A stretch of DNA of 62,246 bases from Candidatus Brocadia sp. (GCA_011525665.1 WYAU01000003.1:1-62246); one strand, 5' to 3'. Positions 1 to 8,723 are shown, counted from the first letter of the stretch. A program made the numbers and translations. The notes: generated from the sequence alone by a model not told the origin.

Positions 1-17
1 AGGTAAAGCAGGGAAGA

Positions 18-551
18 ATGACAAAGGCTTCCATAAGTCTGCAGGAACTGAGGAGAAAGATATACAGGAAGGCGAAGACCGAGAAGCAATGGAGGTTTTG
101 GGGACTATACTGTCATGTCTGCAAGAAAGAAGTCCTGAGAGAGGCCTATCGATTGGCAAAGGCCAACGATGGAGCGCCCGGAATCGATGGAAAGAGTTTT
201 GAGGACATCGATCTGTTGGAGAAGATAGCCCGGCGGGTGCAGGACGATGATATCATGCACCTGATAAAACTCATCCTTAAGGCAAACGGGAACAAGCCAT
301 TAAAAGAAGTGATACAAACAGTCAATGCAAAAATCAGGGGCTGGGTGAATTACTTCAGGATAGGCAACAGCACCTTCAACAAAGCCAGGAATTACACAGA
401 GATGAAGGTGCGAAGGTTTGTCATGCGCAGAAAGAAACTGAAAGGCTTTGGCTGGAGGAAATGGAGTAGGGAAGAGATATACGGAAAATGGGGTCTGTAC
501 AATGACTACCGGATACAATATGTCTACCCGAAAGCAAATCCAGGCCGATAG
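18..551 (+). pseudogene. Group II intron-encoded protein remnant (LtrA-like), internally deleted
   Basis: A 177-residue open frame made of the two ends of a group II intron reverse transcriptase/maturase. Residues about 28-66 match the family's N-terminal block (NDGAPGIDGKSFEDI). Residues about 67-95 resemble the next RT segment (RVQDDDIMHLIKLILKAN). The frame then jumps to the C-terminal GIIM/maturase block (LKEVIQTVNAKIRGWVNYF). The polymerase core with the YxDD motif is absent, and intact proteins of this family are about 400-600 aa, so it cannot be an active reverse transcriptase. The deletions keep the reading frame. The intron 3' end follows directly downstream. The 5' part of the intron lies outside the window. 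Confidence 0.85.
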
Positions 552-582
552 GTGTATATGTCTTGTTGAGAAGAGCACAGGA

Positions 583-640
583 AAGCCGTATGAGGGAAAA
601 CCGTTCGGCTGAGCTCACGACGAAGCCTCACGTACGGTTT
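583..640 (+). ncRNA. Group II intron domain V-like hairpin (intron 3' end)
   Basis: The arms AGCCGTATGAGG (from 584) and CCTCACGTACGGTT (ending 639) pair as in group II intron domain V, the catalytic hairpin near the 3' splice site. It begins 32 nt after the stop of the maturase remnant, the normal position. The terminal part is longer than the usual short loop: about 29 nt (GGAAAACC plus GTTCGGCTGAGCTCACGACG) separate the arms. Sequence to about 730 probably contains domain VI and the 3' splice junction. With the maturase deleted, the element is probably immobile. The boundary of the intron was not determined. Confidence 0.6.
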
Positions 641-894
641 GATGAGAAGATGCCGGAAATCGGGTATAGTTGTGATCGTGTGACACTCGCAGAGGAAACG
701 GAGAATACAAACCTCAGCCTATAACCACTACGCCAGTGTTTTACTCTACAATTACAATAGCAGTCTTTCGTTAGTTTACTTTTTCTTTTTTATATGCGAA
801 TAATGAAGGTACGACCCCTCTTTTTTTGCTCAATTATTTCTCCTAACTCAGTTCCGCTTAGTCCGCCGACCCAATATAACAAGTTCATTCAAAT

Positions 895-1266
895 TTAATA
901 AAATCTTGATTGGTATCCTATCCCCAGTTTTAAAGAAATCTCATTCAGTTTCTTGTCGACTGTCCACAGAGGAATATCAGTTATTATAGCCGAGACAATC
1001 AAATGAATGTCAATGTACCCTAACCCTTTCCCCATAAGCATATGATCCTCTATGAATTTCATTACTTCTTTGTGGTCTCCATGGATTGCCATAGGAAGTG
1101 TCTGCAGAAGAGAGAGTATTTCAACCCTGTTTTTGAGATTACCGCAAGCAAGTTCACCAACGATGAACGGATGACAAATCACGTTTCCCTCGTTCAGCAG
1201 TATTTCAAGCCCAATATTTCCATTACGCAAATGCACTACCCATATTGAAGTGTCAACAAGAACCAT
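895..1266 (-). CDS. PIN-domain ribonuclease toxin, VapC-like
   Basis: A 123-residue protein with the PIN-domain pattern. It starts MVLVDTSIWV with the first acidic residue (D5). A mid-protein acidic residue lies in the VGELACG block. Conserved aspartates near the C-terminus (YIDIHLIVSA, WTVDKKL) would complete the Mg2+-binding pocket. Family members cleave RNA, often tRNA or rRNA, and are neutralised by a cognate antitoxin. The upstream gene on the same strand is a ribbon-helix-helix antitoxin whose stop codon lies 1 bp from this start, so the two are co-translated. Length is typical of VapC. The RNA target is not predictable from sequence. Confidence 0.88.
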   Translation of the reverse strand: MVLVDTSIWVVHLRNGNIGLEILLNEGNVICHPFIVGELACGNLKNRVEILSLLQTLPMAIHGDHKEVMKFIEDHMLMGKGLGYIDIHLIVSAIITDIPLWTVDKKLNEISLKLGIGYQSRFY

Positions 1267-1267
1267 C

Positions 1268-1465
1268 TTACATACCTGCTGCCCTTCTGCGGCGTATTCT
1301 CTCTAATTTCTTTTCCGTGCCTCCCAATTTAGCAAGCCTCCTGGCGCTTTCCCTTGCAATGAGCGCTTCAAGACCGAGTCTCACCAGTGCTGTTTTTTCC
1401 TCAACACCGGTCAACTTTGCTGCCTTATCAAGCAACTCGTCATCTATGTTTATTGTTGTTCTCAT
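1268..1465 (-). CDS. Ribbon-helix-helix antitoxin, VapB-like
   Basis: A 65-residue antitoxin starting at the ATG at 1465 (MRTTINIDDELL). A good Shine-Dalgarno (GGAGA) lies just upstream, which rules out the longer 88-residue reading. The N-terminal strand RTTINIDDEL followed by two helices is the ribbon-helix-helix DNA-binding fold. The basic C-terminal tail (KKLERIRRRRAAG) would contact and inhibit the PIN toxin encoded immediately downstream. Such antitoxins bind their own promoter with the toxin. A candidate operator overlapping a -10 box lies at 1485-1504. Residues TGVEEKTALVRLGLEAL are typical of the VapB family of PIN toxins. Confidence 0.88.
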   Translation of the reverse strand: MRTTINIDDELLDKAAKLTGVEEKTALVRLGLEALIARESARRLAKLGGTEKKLERIRRRRAAGM

Positions 1466-1484
1466 AAACTTGTCTCCTAACAAA

Positions 1485-1525
1485 ATATGCATTATAATAT
1501 GCATTAGTATGTATTGATAACGTGT
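1485..1525 (-). promoter_or_regulatory. Promoter and candidate operator of the vapBC-like pair
   Basis: Reading on the minus strand, TTATCA and TATAAT are separated by 18 bp, about 25 bp upstream of the antitoxin start. The -10 box lies within two direct copies of ATATGCAT (1485-1492 and 1497-1504) separated by 4 bp. Paired repeats over the -10 box are typical of ribbon-helix-helix autoregulation. Binding is inferred. Confidence 0.5.
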
Positions 1526-1741
1526 CTTTGTCAAGGAATTACTGAGACTTCATAGAAATAACCGCCGGGAGTGCAAGGGGTCGGAGAACAAAAGGGGGGC
1601 AAATCTTAATTATTCACACATCAGATTCAACTCTTTTGGTAATCTGAATTTATTTTGATACAAATCTTTCCAGATAGATTTTGTTTTCATTACTTCCCCC
1701 AATTTTCTAAAATAGCCCAAATAAAAGTGTGGGTATCGCGG

Positions 1742-2396
1742 CTATCTGTCAGTACAGAGGCGGTAGCCTATGCATGGCTCGGTAAGAATACAGGTGGGTC
1801 TGTCGGGATCGGGTTCTATTTTATTTCGCAAATTGCTAATCGTCACCCTTAAAAGGTGCAATGCTTCTTCAACGTCTTCGATTTTATCCCAGACTTCTTT
1901 TAAAATCTGTCCATGCGGCATAACCTTTCCCATGTTTAAGACAAGAACTTTGAGAAGGTCGTACTCTGTTGGTGTGAGATGAATAGGGCGATCTTTTACT
2001 TCCACGCTGTGTTATGCGAGATCTATTGATCGTTTTCCTACCGTAAATAATAATCTCTCGCTTTGGGGAAGAAGCCTTCTCATCACTGCCCGTATTCGTG
2101 CAAGCATTTCGCCGGCATGAAAAGGTTTGGTAAGATAATCATCCGCCCCTGCATCCAGGGCGGCGATCTTATCCGATTCATCCTCCCGGACAGACAGAAT
2201 GATAATCGGCGTTTTCGACCTTTCCCGTAATCCGGGAAGCGATATCAATCCCATCCATATCCGGCAACCCCAAATCCAGAATAATTAGGTCAGGATGAGA
2301 AGAAACAGCATATTTCAAGGCCTCAGCGCCGTTAGTGGCCTCGAACACATCATAGTGGTGGGAAACCAGGGTTGCTTTTAAGAAACGCCTAATCAA
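1742..2396 (-). pseudogene. kdpE: kdpE response-regulator remnant, frameshifted
   Basis: Three consecutive minus-strand pieces line up with a KdpE-type OmpR-family regulator. The receiver start is IRRFLKATL...LIILDLGLPDMDG, with the phospho-acceptor aspartate. The receiver end is ESDKIAALDAGADDYLTKPF. The winged-helix effector domain is IHLTPTEYDLLKVLV...GIGYR-like. A frameshift separates the first two pieces around 2230-2245. An in-frame TAA at 2012-2014 separates the last two. The first receiver strand with its acidic pocket is missing, because the gene starts about residue 15 of the family. No kdpD or kdpFABC genes are nearby. This is a decayed gene, not a functional potassium sensor. Confidence 0.85.
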
Positions 2397-2628
2397 TTTT
2401 AACGCCTGAAAACCTTATCTGGAATCATGAAATTGCCACTTGGAAGCGTCTCCCATTGTCCTTAAAACCACACCGAAGACCTTCGGACACGTTTCCAGGC
2501 TTCCAGAATGCGGTTTTAATAGGCAATTTCCCATATCCTCTGACCACCCAAGCCGGCTATCAACAAACACAGGATTATCACTCTTCGATTCATGATTAAC
2601 CCTCAGTGAATGACCGTTACATGACCAT
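2397..2628. other. Gene-free stretch between kdpE remnant and TumE-like pair
   Basis: No convincing gene. The minus-strand frame ETLPSGNFMIPDKVFRR (about 2405-2455) ends where kdpE similarity begins. This suggests that an unrelated sequence replaced the kdpE 5' end. A 74-aa minus-strand frame here has no recognisable fold and overlaps the next gene. Confidence 0.4.
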
Positions 2629-3003
2629 TTAAACCACAATTTCCAGATTTATCGCATTATAATTCACTGTTGGTCTTGATTCTCTCCGTCCCTCTTTCTT
2701 CCTTTTCATGTCAATTAACCCCAAGCCTTCCAGGATAGCAATATCGGTCGCAATACTCTTAATATCCCTTTTGGCTAGTCTTGCAAGCTCCTGGATGCTT
2801 TCAGGCTGTTTTTCTCTGATTAAACGAAGTAATTCAAGCCTCTTTGGTGTAAGTGCTTTTCTAAATCCCTCTATGCTCTCAAAGTAAAGCCCTTTTTCGG
2901 ATTTAATCTTCTCTCCCTGTTCAAGTTTTTTCATAGCCTCTTTTGTATCTTCAAGAACATCTTCAAGGCTTTTTATTCCTATTTTCACCCTTTTAACTCT
3001 CAT
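2629..3003 (-). CDS. HVO_A0114-like winged-helix DNA-binding protein (probable antitoxin)
   Basis: A 124-residue protein. The N-terminal helical segment (SLEDVLEDTKEAMKKLEQGE) precedes a MarR/ArsR-like winged helix: LTPKRLELLRLIREKQPESIQELARLAKRDIKSIATDIAILEGLGLI read as consecutive helices, then a basic wing (KRKKEGRRESRP). The pattern matches the HVO_A0114 family of putative DNA-binding proteins, which are commonly encoded beside TumE-type toxins. Here the partner gene lies immediately upstream and overlaps by 11 bp. The likely role is antitoxin and autorepressor of the pair. The family name is given from recall of its sequence pattern. The neighbour relationship is seen directly. Confidence 0.72.
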   Translation of the reverse strand: MRVKRVKIGIKSLEDVLEDTKEAMKKLEQGEKIKSEKGLYFESIEGFRKALTPKRLELLRLIREKQPESIQELARLAKRDIKSIATDIAILEGLGLIDMKRKKEGRRESRPTVNYNAINLEIVV

Positions 3004-3220
3004 GTTTTTTAACCCTCTTTATATCGTTATAGAAATCTTCAAAAAGCTTATCTACGCTTTTAAACGTGTAGACTTCCTCTTTGTCTCCATAATGCCTGTG
3101 GTCTCCCTTGCCTTCCGCATTGTCATAACCAATAACCCGCTTGCCTTTCACAATGTAAACAAAGGAATATTTATAACCGTGCGGTTTGTCGGGAGAAGGA
3201 TTCACTTGCCAAAGCTTCAC
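2993..3220 (-). CDS. TumE-like toxin (DUF6516-type), start codon uncertain
   Basis: Seventy-five residues from a GTG at 3220. The block YKYSFVYIVKGKRVIGYDN followed by GKGDHRHYG is the signature of the TumE toxin family. Family similarity extends upstream of this start: KAKLIRHIKVVEDSRNVIEV is encoded in frame back to 3277. The codon immediately before it is a TAA (3278-3280), where the family normally has its ATG. Either translation begins at an internal GTG or ATT and truncates the first strand, or the toxin gene is inactivated. It overlaps the downstream antitoxin gene by 11 bp. Confidence 0.7.
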   Translation of the reverse strand: MKLWQVNPSPDKPHGYKYSFVYIVKGKRVIGYDNAEGKGDHRHYGDKEEVYTFKSVDKLFEDFYNDIKRVKKHES

Positions 3221-3285
3221 CTCAATGACATTCCGGCTATCCTCTACAACTTTGATATGTCTGATGAGTTTTGCTTTTTACTGTT

Positions 3286-3298
3286 GGTATATTATACC
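3286..3298 (-). promoter_or_regulatory. Palindrome overlapping -10 box of the TumE-like operon
   Basis: GGTATATTATACC is a perfect 13-nt palindrome. On the minus strand it contains TATAAT, placed so that transcription would begin within a few bases of the toxin's first codons. It is a likely autoregulatory operator for the pair. No clear -35 was assigned. Confidence 0.45.
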
Positions 3299-3364
3299 AG
3301 AAAAGATTTAAAGTCAATAGGTTTGCTGAGATTAAAAAAGGTATGTTTTCGAGACAAAAAAAAA

Positions 3365-3400
3365 GGCTGTTAACCCTTGATGGAGTTAACAGCCTTTTTT
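3365..3400 (+). terminator. Rho-independent terminator (bidirectional)
   Basis: Perfect 10-bp stem GGCTGTTAAC/GTTAACAGCC with a 10-nt loop, followed by six T and preceded by an A-run. It can therefore terminate transcription on either strand. It lies downstream of the tRNA pair (minus strand) and upstream of the TumE-like promoter, so it probably insulates the two. Confidence 0.8.
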
Positions 3401-3476
3401 AATTCTGGGGACATATTGGGGACGGTTTTTTGAGGGTGTCAAAAACGCTAACTAATTGACCTGTATGATATAAAAA

Positions 3477-3550
3477 CGAGGCCGACGGGACTCGAACCCG
3501 CAACATCCAGATCGACAGTCTGGTACTCTAACCAATTGAGCTACGGCCCC
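3477..3550 (-). tRNA. tRNA-Asp (anticodon GTC)
   Basis: A cloverleaf on the minus strand. Acceptor GGGGCCG pairs with CGGCCTC. The D-arm contains AGCTCAATTGGTTAGAGT. The anticodon stem CCAGA/TCTGG encloses loop CTGTCGA with anticodon GTC. The T-arm has GGTTCGAGTCC. The discriminator base is G and CCA is not encoded. Length is 74 nt. Confidence 0.95.
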
Positions 3551-3591
3551 AAAATTTTCGCTGATTGTGCAATGTGTACTGACGATGATGG

Positions 3592-3665
3592 TGGGCGATA
3601 TAGGACTCGAACCTATGACCCCTTGCTTGTAAGGCAAGTGCTCTAGCCAATTGAGCTAATCGCCC
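3592..3665 (-). tRNA. tRNA-Val (anticodon TAC)
   Basis: A cloverleaf on the minus strand. Acceptor GGGCGAT pairs with ATCGCCC. The anticodon stem CTTGC/GCAAG encloses CTTACAA, so the anticodon is TAC. The T-loop GGTTCGAGTCC is present. The discriminator is A and CCA is not encoded. It lies 41 bp upstream of tRNA-Asp on the same strand and probably shares its transcript. Confidence 0.95.
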
Positions 3666-3715
3666 ATCAGAGACTTTTAAGTATATCATCTCATTTTTTA
3701 TGAGTCAATAGAATT

Positions 3716-5197
3716 CTAGCGTTTCCATAAGATAGGCAACGATACGAGTATCAAACTGTAAATTTCAAGCCTGCCCAAGAGCATACAAAAGCTCAGTATC
3801 CATTTGCCCGCATAGGGCATTTCGCTGAAGTTGGCCATTGGGCCAACCTGCATTAAACCGGGGCCACAGTTTGCCATGCACGTTGCTACGGCAGAAAAGG
3901 CGGTGATAATGTCTGTATTTAACGCCATTAATGCCAGTGAGCAAATACCAAAGAAGCCCAAATATACGACAAAGAATACGGAGCTTTCCGTAATAATTTC
4001 TTCGCTTACTGATTCACCGCTGAGTTTTACATGTTTTACCATGTGCGGACGCACGGTCCTTCTTAATTCCCGTATACTTGATTTAAGTAATAATAATATC
4101 CTGACACATTTTATGCCTCCGCCGGTTGAACCTGAACATGCGCCGATAAACATTAGTAAAACCATTAAAAACCGGCAGGAATTTGGCCATAAATCAAAGT
4201 CGGTCGAAACATGTCCACCTCCGGTACATACGGTAATTATCTGAAAAAAAGCATAGCGAAAGGAGTTTCCCAAATCGTAATACCGGACGTCTTTGACGCC
4301 GCCGTGAAAGGCTTCCGGCCTGCTGAAATATAAACTGAGCGCTACAAAAATAATTGCTATGAAAATAAGTCCCACAAAGAATCGAAGTTCTGAATTTTCA
4401 AGAACCTTCTTAAATTCCTTCCGAAAACACGCGTAGTAAAGTGAAAAGTTGCACCCGCAAATAAACATAAATACGGCAACAACAATTTCGATGTAGAGAT
4501 TAGTATAATATCCGATACTGATATTTTTCGTGGAAAACCCACCTGTAGACACCGTTGCAAAGGTATGACATATAGTATCAAAAACAGGCATACCGCCGCA
4601 AAAAAGCAACACAAACAGTGATGCAGTAATGATAAGATAGATAATCCAGAGCAATTTTGCAGTTTCACCAATTCTTGGTTTCAGCCTTTCCGTTGTTGGG
4701 CCGCTGACCTCGGCGCTGAAGAGCTGATAACCGCTGATTCCCATAGCAGGCAACAAGGCAACGAAGATGACGATGATTCCCATGCCTCCTAACCAGTTGG
4801 TAAATGCCCTCCAAAAAAGAATGCTATGCGGTAGCGATTCTACATCTTTCATAATAGACGCCCCCGTCGTTGTAAAACCACTCGTGGCTTCAAAAACTGC
4901 ATCGCAATAGGTGGCGCATACGCCTGAATACCAGAAGGGAAGTGCCCCCAACAGGATGCATATAATCCAGCTGAGCGTCACAATGGTGATACCCTCCCGA
5001 ATCCCGATATCGTCCTTTTTCCGGAAAAATGCCTTGCATATCCCTCCCAGAATACCGCTGATAATGATGGTATAAATAAATGCCCACAGTGCGGCATCGT
5101 CTTTGTAATAAAGAGCCACACCGAACGGAATCAGGAGGATAGCAGCGAGCATAAGCACAAGGTTACTTACCGTATACAGGACAATAGAAATGTTCAT
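3716..5197 (-). CDS. trkH: Trk-type potassium uptake channel subunit TrkH
   Basis: A 493-residue polytopic membrane protein forming the K+-translocating subunit of a Trk/Ktr system. The four pore-loop repeats are visible: TSGFTTTGAS near residue 107, ATVSTGGFS near 215, ITVCTGGGH near 326 and MANCGPG near 445. Each carries the filter glycine. Hydrophobic helices flank each loop. Length matches TrkH (about 480-500 aa). The gene lies 19 bp downstream of trkA on the same strand, so an operon is almost certain. No strong Shine-Dalgarno precedes the ATG, consistent with coupling to trkA translation. Confidence 0.96.
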   Translation of the reverse strand: MNISIVLYTVSNLVLMLAAILLIPFGVALYYKDDAALWAFIYTIIISGILGGICKAFFRKKDDIGIREGITIVTLSWIICILLGALPFWYSGVCATYCDAVFEATSGFTTTGASIMKDVESLPHSILFWRAFTNWLGGMGIIVIFVALLPAMGISGYQLFSAEVSGPTTERLKPRIGETAKLLWIIYLIITASLFVLLFCGGMPVFDTICHTFATVSTGGFSTKNISIGYYTNLYIEIVVAVFMFICGCNFSLYYACFRKEFKKVLENSELRFFVGLIFIAIIFVALSLYFSRPEAFHGGVKDVRYYDLGNSFRYAFFQIITVCTGGGHVSTDFDLWPNSCRFLMVLLMFIGACSGSTGGGIKCVRILLLLKSSIRELRRTVRPHMVKHVKLSGESVSEEIITESSVFFVVYLGFFGICSLALMALNTDIITAFSAVATCMANCGPGLMQVGPMANFSEMPYAGKWILSFCMLLGRLEIYSLILVSLPILWKR

Positions 5198-5216
5198 AGT
5201 GGCATGTATTGTGAAT

Positions 5217-6578
5217 TTATGTCCGGTCTTTTTTGCCTATGAAAAGGGAATGAACCTTTTCAATGGCATTGGGCAGGGCAAAGACGATGACTCTTTCGTC
5301 AGGATTGATGACGGTCTTTCCTGTCGGTATCTGCATGACACCTTCACGTACAATGGCGCCAAGGATAGAGCCCAGAGGAAAGGATATATCTCTGAGCGGT
5401 TTGCCAACAATCTTTGATCCTTCTTCAGCAATTAACTCGATTGCCTCTGCCTCGCTTTGATGAAATTTTACAACGGAAAGTGTATGGCCGCGCCGGATAT
5501 GTTGCAAGATGGAACCCACCGTGATAAGCCGCGGGTTTATTACAATATCCATGCCCAGTGAATTGATAATAGGTACAAACGCAGTGTCCACGGTAAGCAC
5601 GATTGCCTTCTTAGCGCCAAGCCTTTTGGCAAGCAAAGAAGACAGGATATTCGTCTGTTCGTTTTCGGACAAGGCCACGAAGAAATCGACGATATCAATG
5701 GACGATTCCTTCAGGAGGTCAATATCCAGCGCGTCCCCCTGCAGTATGATTGTTTTATCAAGCACCGTTGCGGCGCGCTGTGTTTTTTCTTTATCAGATT
5801 CAATTATGGTAACCCCGATTTTTTGATCTTCCAGCTTTTTTGCCAGTTCCAGACTTGCACGATTCACGCCATAAATGGTGACTTTTTCAACCTCGTCCGC
5901 ACGTCTGTTCACCATGGGAAGAAAATAAGGCAATGCTTCCCTGGCCACCAGCACAAAAATGTTGTCATGCGGGAGTATTTTGGTCTCTCCGGTCGGAATA
6001 ACCATCTCTTCGTTTCGCTGTATGGCAACAATAAGGAAAGAATCTGTCGCCTCGATTTCTCTTAATTCAGAGAGTTTTTTCCCCGCGATGGGGGCATCGT
6101 CGGGCACACTGAACCCTCTCAGAAGAATGTCTCCTTCGGTGAAATCCGCCACATAGATCGCACCGGGGGTCCCGATAATGTTCAAAATAGAATTAATGGT
6201 GATTTTTTCCGGGTTTACGATATGATCTATATGGAAACCGTTTCGATGTAAAAACGGTTTTTCATCAGTAAATTCAGGGCTTCTTATCCTGGCTATTTTC
6301 GTTTTAACGCCATAACTATGGCCGAGTGTACATACCACCATATTGATCTCATCACTGTTGGTAACGGCCAATATCATATCGGCGTTTTTTATTCCTGCCT
6401 CTTCCAGAATTGCAGGCGAACTGGCGCTTCCCGATGCAACAAAGACATCCAATTTTTCATTGATCCGTTTTACGAGTTCCGGGTCTTTTTCTACAACGGA
6501 GATGTCGTGCCCTTCCTTTGATAATTGCTTTGCCAGATTAAACCCAACGGCTCCGGCACCGACAATAAGTATTTTCAT
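5217..6578 (-). CDS. trkA: Trk system regulatory NAD-binding protein TrkA
   Basis: A 453-residue cytoplasmic gating protein with two RCK modules. The first Rossmann domain has KILIVGAGAVGFNLA at the N-terminus and an acidic ribose-binding position in SVVEKD. The second starts near residue 231 (KVTIYGVNRASLELA). Each is followed by a TrkA_C domain. It binds NAD(H) or nucleotides and controls the membrane subunit TrkH encoded just downstream. Length is that of the double-module TrkA, not the single-module KtrA. The second nucleotide-binding loop lacks the canonical GxGxxG and reads GVNRAS, so NAD binding there may be weaker. Confidence 0.96.
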   Translation of the reverse strand: MKILIVGAGAVGFNLAKQLSKEGHDISVVEKDPELVKRINEKLDVFVASGSASSPAILEEAGIKNADMILAVTNSDEINMVVCTLGHSYGVKTKIARIRSPEFTDEKPFLHRNGFHIDHIVNPEKITINSILNIIGTPGAIYVADFTEGDILLRGFSVPDDAPIAGKKLSELREIEATDSFLIVAIQRNEEMVIPTGETKILPHDNIFVLVAREALPYFLPMVNRRADEVEKVTIYGVNRASLELAKKLEDQKIGVTIIESDKEKTQRAATVLDKTIILQGDALDIDLLKESSIDIVDFFVALSENEQTNILSSLLAKRLGAKKAIVLTVDTAFVPIINSLGMDIVINPRLITVGSILQHIRRGHTLSVVKFHQSEAEAIELIAEEGSKIVGKPLRDISFPLGSILGAIVREGVMQIPTGKTVINPDERVIVFALPNAIEKVHSLFIGKKDRT

Positions 6579-6623
6579 GATAGCTATGGATACCTCAAAC
6601 CAAATTACGCTCTGTTTCAGGAA

Positions 6624-8723
6624 CTAGGGAGTCTGTTGTACTCTTGAAATCTTACTTAACCTGTCAGATTTTGCCAAACCTTCTGTACACTTTTCTTCCA
6701 GTTCTTGAAATTGAGACTTAAAAGTTTCTCCGCCAAAATTGGGATCCTCTGAGTACAAACCATCGATGAGATTTTTTACATTTTCAAGTTTTCCCTGTTC
6801 AAAGAGGGTTCTGGTGATATCCAAACGTCCCTGCCAGCACAGGTGGCTGTTTTTGGGTGTTTCTTTGATCCAGGTTGAGAACCATTCCAGCGCGCGGTCG
6901 TATTGCTTCATTTCTTTTAAGCACTGGACAAGTTCCGATTTTAGGGAATCGTCGCTGGGGAATCGCTTTGCCATTTCCTCGTAAAGCCCCAGCGCCTTTG
7001 GCCAATCTTTTATTGCAGACAGCGTCTTTGCGAGCTTGATCTTCGCTTGTGAAATCTTTTCCTGTAGTTCCGGTTGCCTTGCGTATTCTGCAATTTGCCT
7101 TTCAAGAAGGGCTATGGCCCTTTTATAATCCTTGTTGGTATAAAAGGTCGTAGCCACGGCATCCAGTGTGTCAAAATTCATTTTTTTGATATTGACCAGA
7201 GATTCAGCCGCTTGTTCCGCCACACGTTTGTCGATGTCCTGAAGCGCTTTTATCAACGATTCGATAGCCTGTTGATTTCCGATTTGTCCTAATGCCGTCA
7301 CAGCGGATTCTCTTACCCGGGCGCTGGTATCCGAGAGTAGTTTGACGAGGGACTCTACGCAAACAGGGTCGCCGATTTTGCCCAAACTATCGGCAGCATA
7401 CCAGCGCACACGCTCCTGTTCGTCACTCAAGACAGCAATGAGAGGTTCGACCGCCCGGGCATCACGAAGTTTTCCAAGGGATGCGGCGGTGCACTCCCTT
7501 ATTTTCGGCTCTTTGTGCGTTAAAAAGGCGATTAAAGGTTCGACTGCCTTCATGTCGCCGATTTGTCCCAAGGCTTCAACAAGAGAGCAGACACTAGATA
7601 AGTTCGTGTTCCTGCTTAATGCTGAAATTAAAGCCCCCACCGCCTCTTTTTTCCCTAATTGGCCCAATGCTTTTGCGGCCTTTTCACTGACGACCATGCT
7701 CTCGTCATTAAGGGTATAAATCAAGGGGCTCACAGCCCTTTCGTCGCCAATTTCTCCTAATGCCTGAACTACGACAATACGAACCTCTTCTTCCTTGTCT
7801 GAAATGGCATTAATCAACACATCGATTACCAGCGGGTCTTCAATCTTTACCAATTCTTTTGCAGCGAATATTCTTACCTCAGGATATTCACTCTTGATGG
7901 CGTCTATCAATGGTTTTGGATCCGTTTTGTCGGGACGAATTTCGAGTAATTTAATTGATTTTTGAGCCACTTCGAGTTTCATCTGGGCAATCTTTGATTC
8001 CAGTTGTTTTGCATTTTCTTCCTGTTTTAATACAATATCTTCCAACCATTGTTCCCGTGTTTTTGCTTTATTAAGGAGCCACCACTCATTCCACCACGCC
8101 GCATCGTTACTGCTGGTTAACTTTGTAATCTTTTCTAAAGATTTCTTTGCTGCTTCTCTCAGACCCCTGTCATCCATTGCAAGCATTTTAATCAGAGGTT
8201 CTACTGCATCCCGATCATTTGTATTGCCCAGCGCCTTTGCTAACCAGATTTTTGCATTCAGAGATCGTCTCGGATCCAGTAACGCCGCCGACATTAACTG
8301 TATGGAATTTTTTGTTTTTAGCTCCCCCAGTGTCTCGGCCGTGGCAGTTTGTATGGCAACAGAATCGTTGTCCAGCAAATTAATCAGGACATCAGTTGCG
8401 CGGTCGTCCCTGGTAAATCCAAATGCCTTAATGACGGAAATCTGGACATCCTCACGTTCTTTGTCGTCTTTTAGTATCCTTACCAGCGGTTCCTGTGCAT
8501 TGAGAAGATTCAATCCCAGTAAAGAGACAGCGGCAGAGCTTCTGATGGTGGGGTCATGGGAATGCAACTGTTCCGTCCACTCGTCCAACTTGCGACGTAG
8601 TTCGATGGCGGTCTTGAGATGCACCTTTTCAATAGCAACCTTTCTTGAGATTGCTGTACATCCTGTCGATAAACTTACCGATATGAGCAATACACTACAA
8701 AATATTTGTTTTATTTTTTGCAT
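6624..8723 (-). CDS. HEAT/PBS-lyase-repeat and TPR lipoprotein
   Basis: A 699-residue protein. A signal peptide ends in a lipobox (LSTGC, Cys about 22), predicting a lipid-anchored envelope protein. Residues about 50-215 and 265-510 are tandem HEAT repeats of about 31 residues, with the recurrent pattern AVEPLI..L.D....VR..AA.SLG.I. They are split by a coiled-coil-like stretch (about 220-262). Residues about 520-660 carry TPR-like helices (YKRAIALLERQIAEY; WPKALGLYEEM). Such solenoids mediate protein binding, and no enzymatic residues are visible. The gene follows trkA's upstream region on the same strand but has its own spacing. The specific partner is unknown. Confidence 0.85.
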   Translation of the reverse strand: MQKIKQIFCSVLLISVSLSTGCTAISRKVAIEKVHLKTAIELRRKLDEWTEQLHSHDPTIRSSAAVSLLGLNLLNAQEPLVRILKDDKEREDVQISVIKAFGFTRDDRATDVLINLLDNDSVAIQTATAETLGELKTKNSIQLMSAALLDPRRSLNAKIWLAKALGNTNDRDAVEPLIKMLAMDDRGLREAAKKSLEKITKLTSSNDAAWWNEWWLLNKAKTREQWLEDIVLKQEENAKQLESKIAQMKLEVAQKSIKLLEIRPDKTDPKPLIDAIKSEYPEVRIFAAKELVKIEDPLVIDVLINAISDKEEEVRIVVVQALGEIGDERAVSPLIYTLNDESMVVSEKAAKALGQLGKKEAVGALISALSRNTNLSSVCSLVEALGQIGDMKAVEPLIAFLTHKEPKIRECTAASLGKLRDARAVEPLIAVLSDEQERVRWYAADSLGKIGDPVCVESLVKLLSDTSARVRESAVTALGQIGNQQAIESLIKALQDIDKRVAEQAAESLVNIKKMNFDTLDAVATTFYTNKDYKRAIALLERQIAEYARQPELQEKISQAKIKLAKTLSAIKDWPKALGLYEEMAKRFPSDDSLKSELVQCLKEMKQYDRALEWFSTWIKETPKNSHLCWQGRLDITRTLFEQGKLENVKNLIDGLYSEDPNFGGETFKSQFQELEEKCTEGLAKSDRLSKISRVQQTP

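Noticed and set aside
2415-2639. Minus-strand 74-aa frame
   Set aside because: No start signal or family pattern, and it overlaps the DNA-binding gene. Treated as non-coding.
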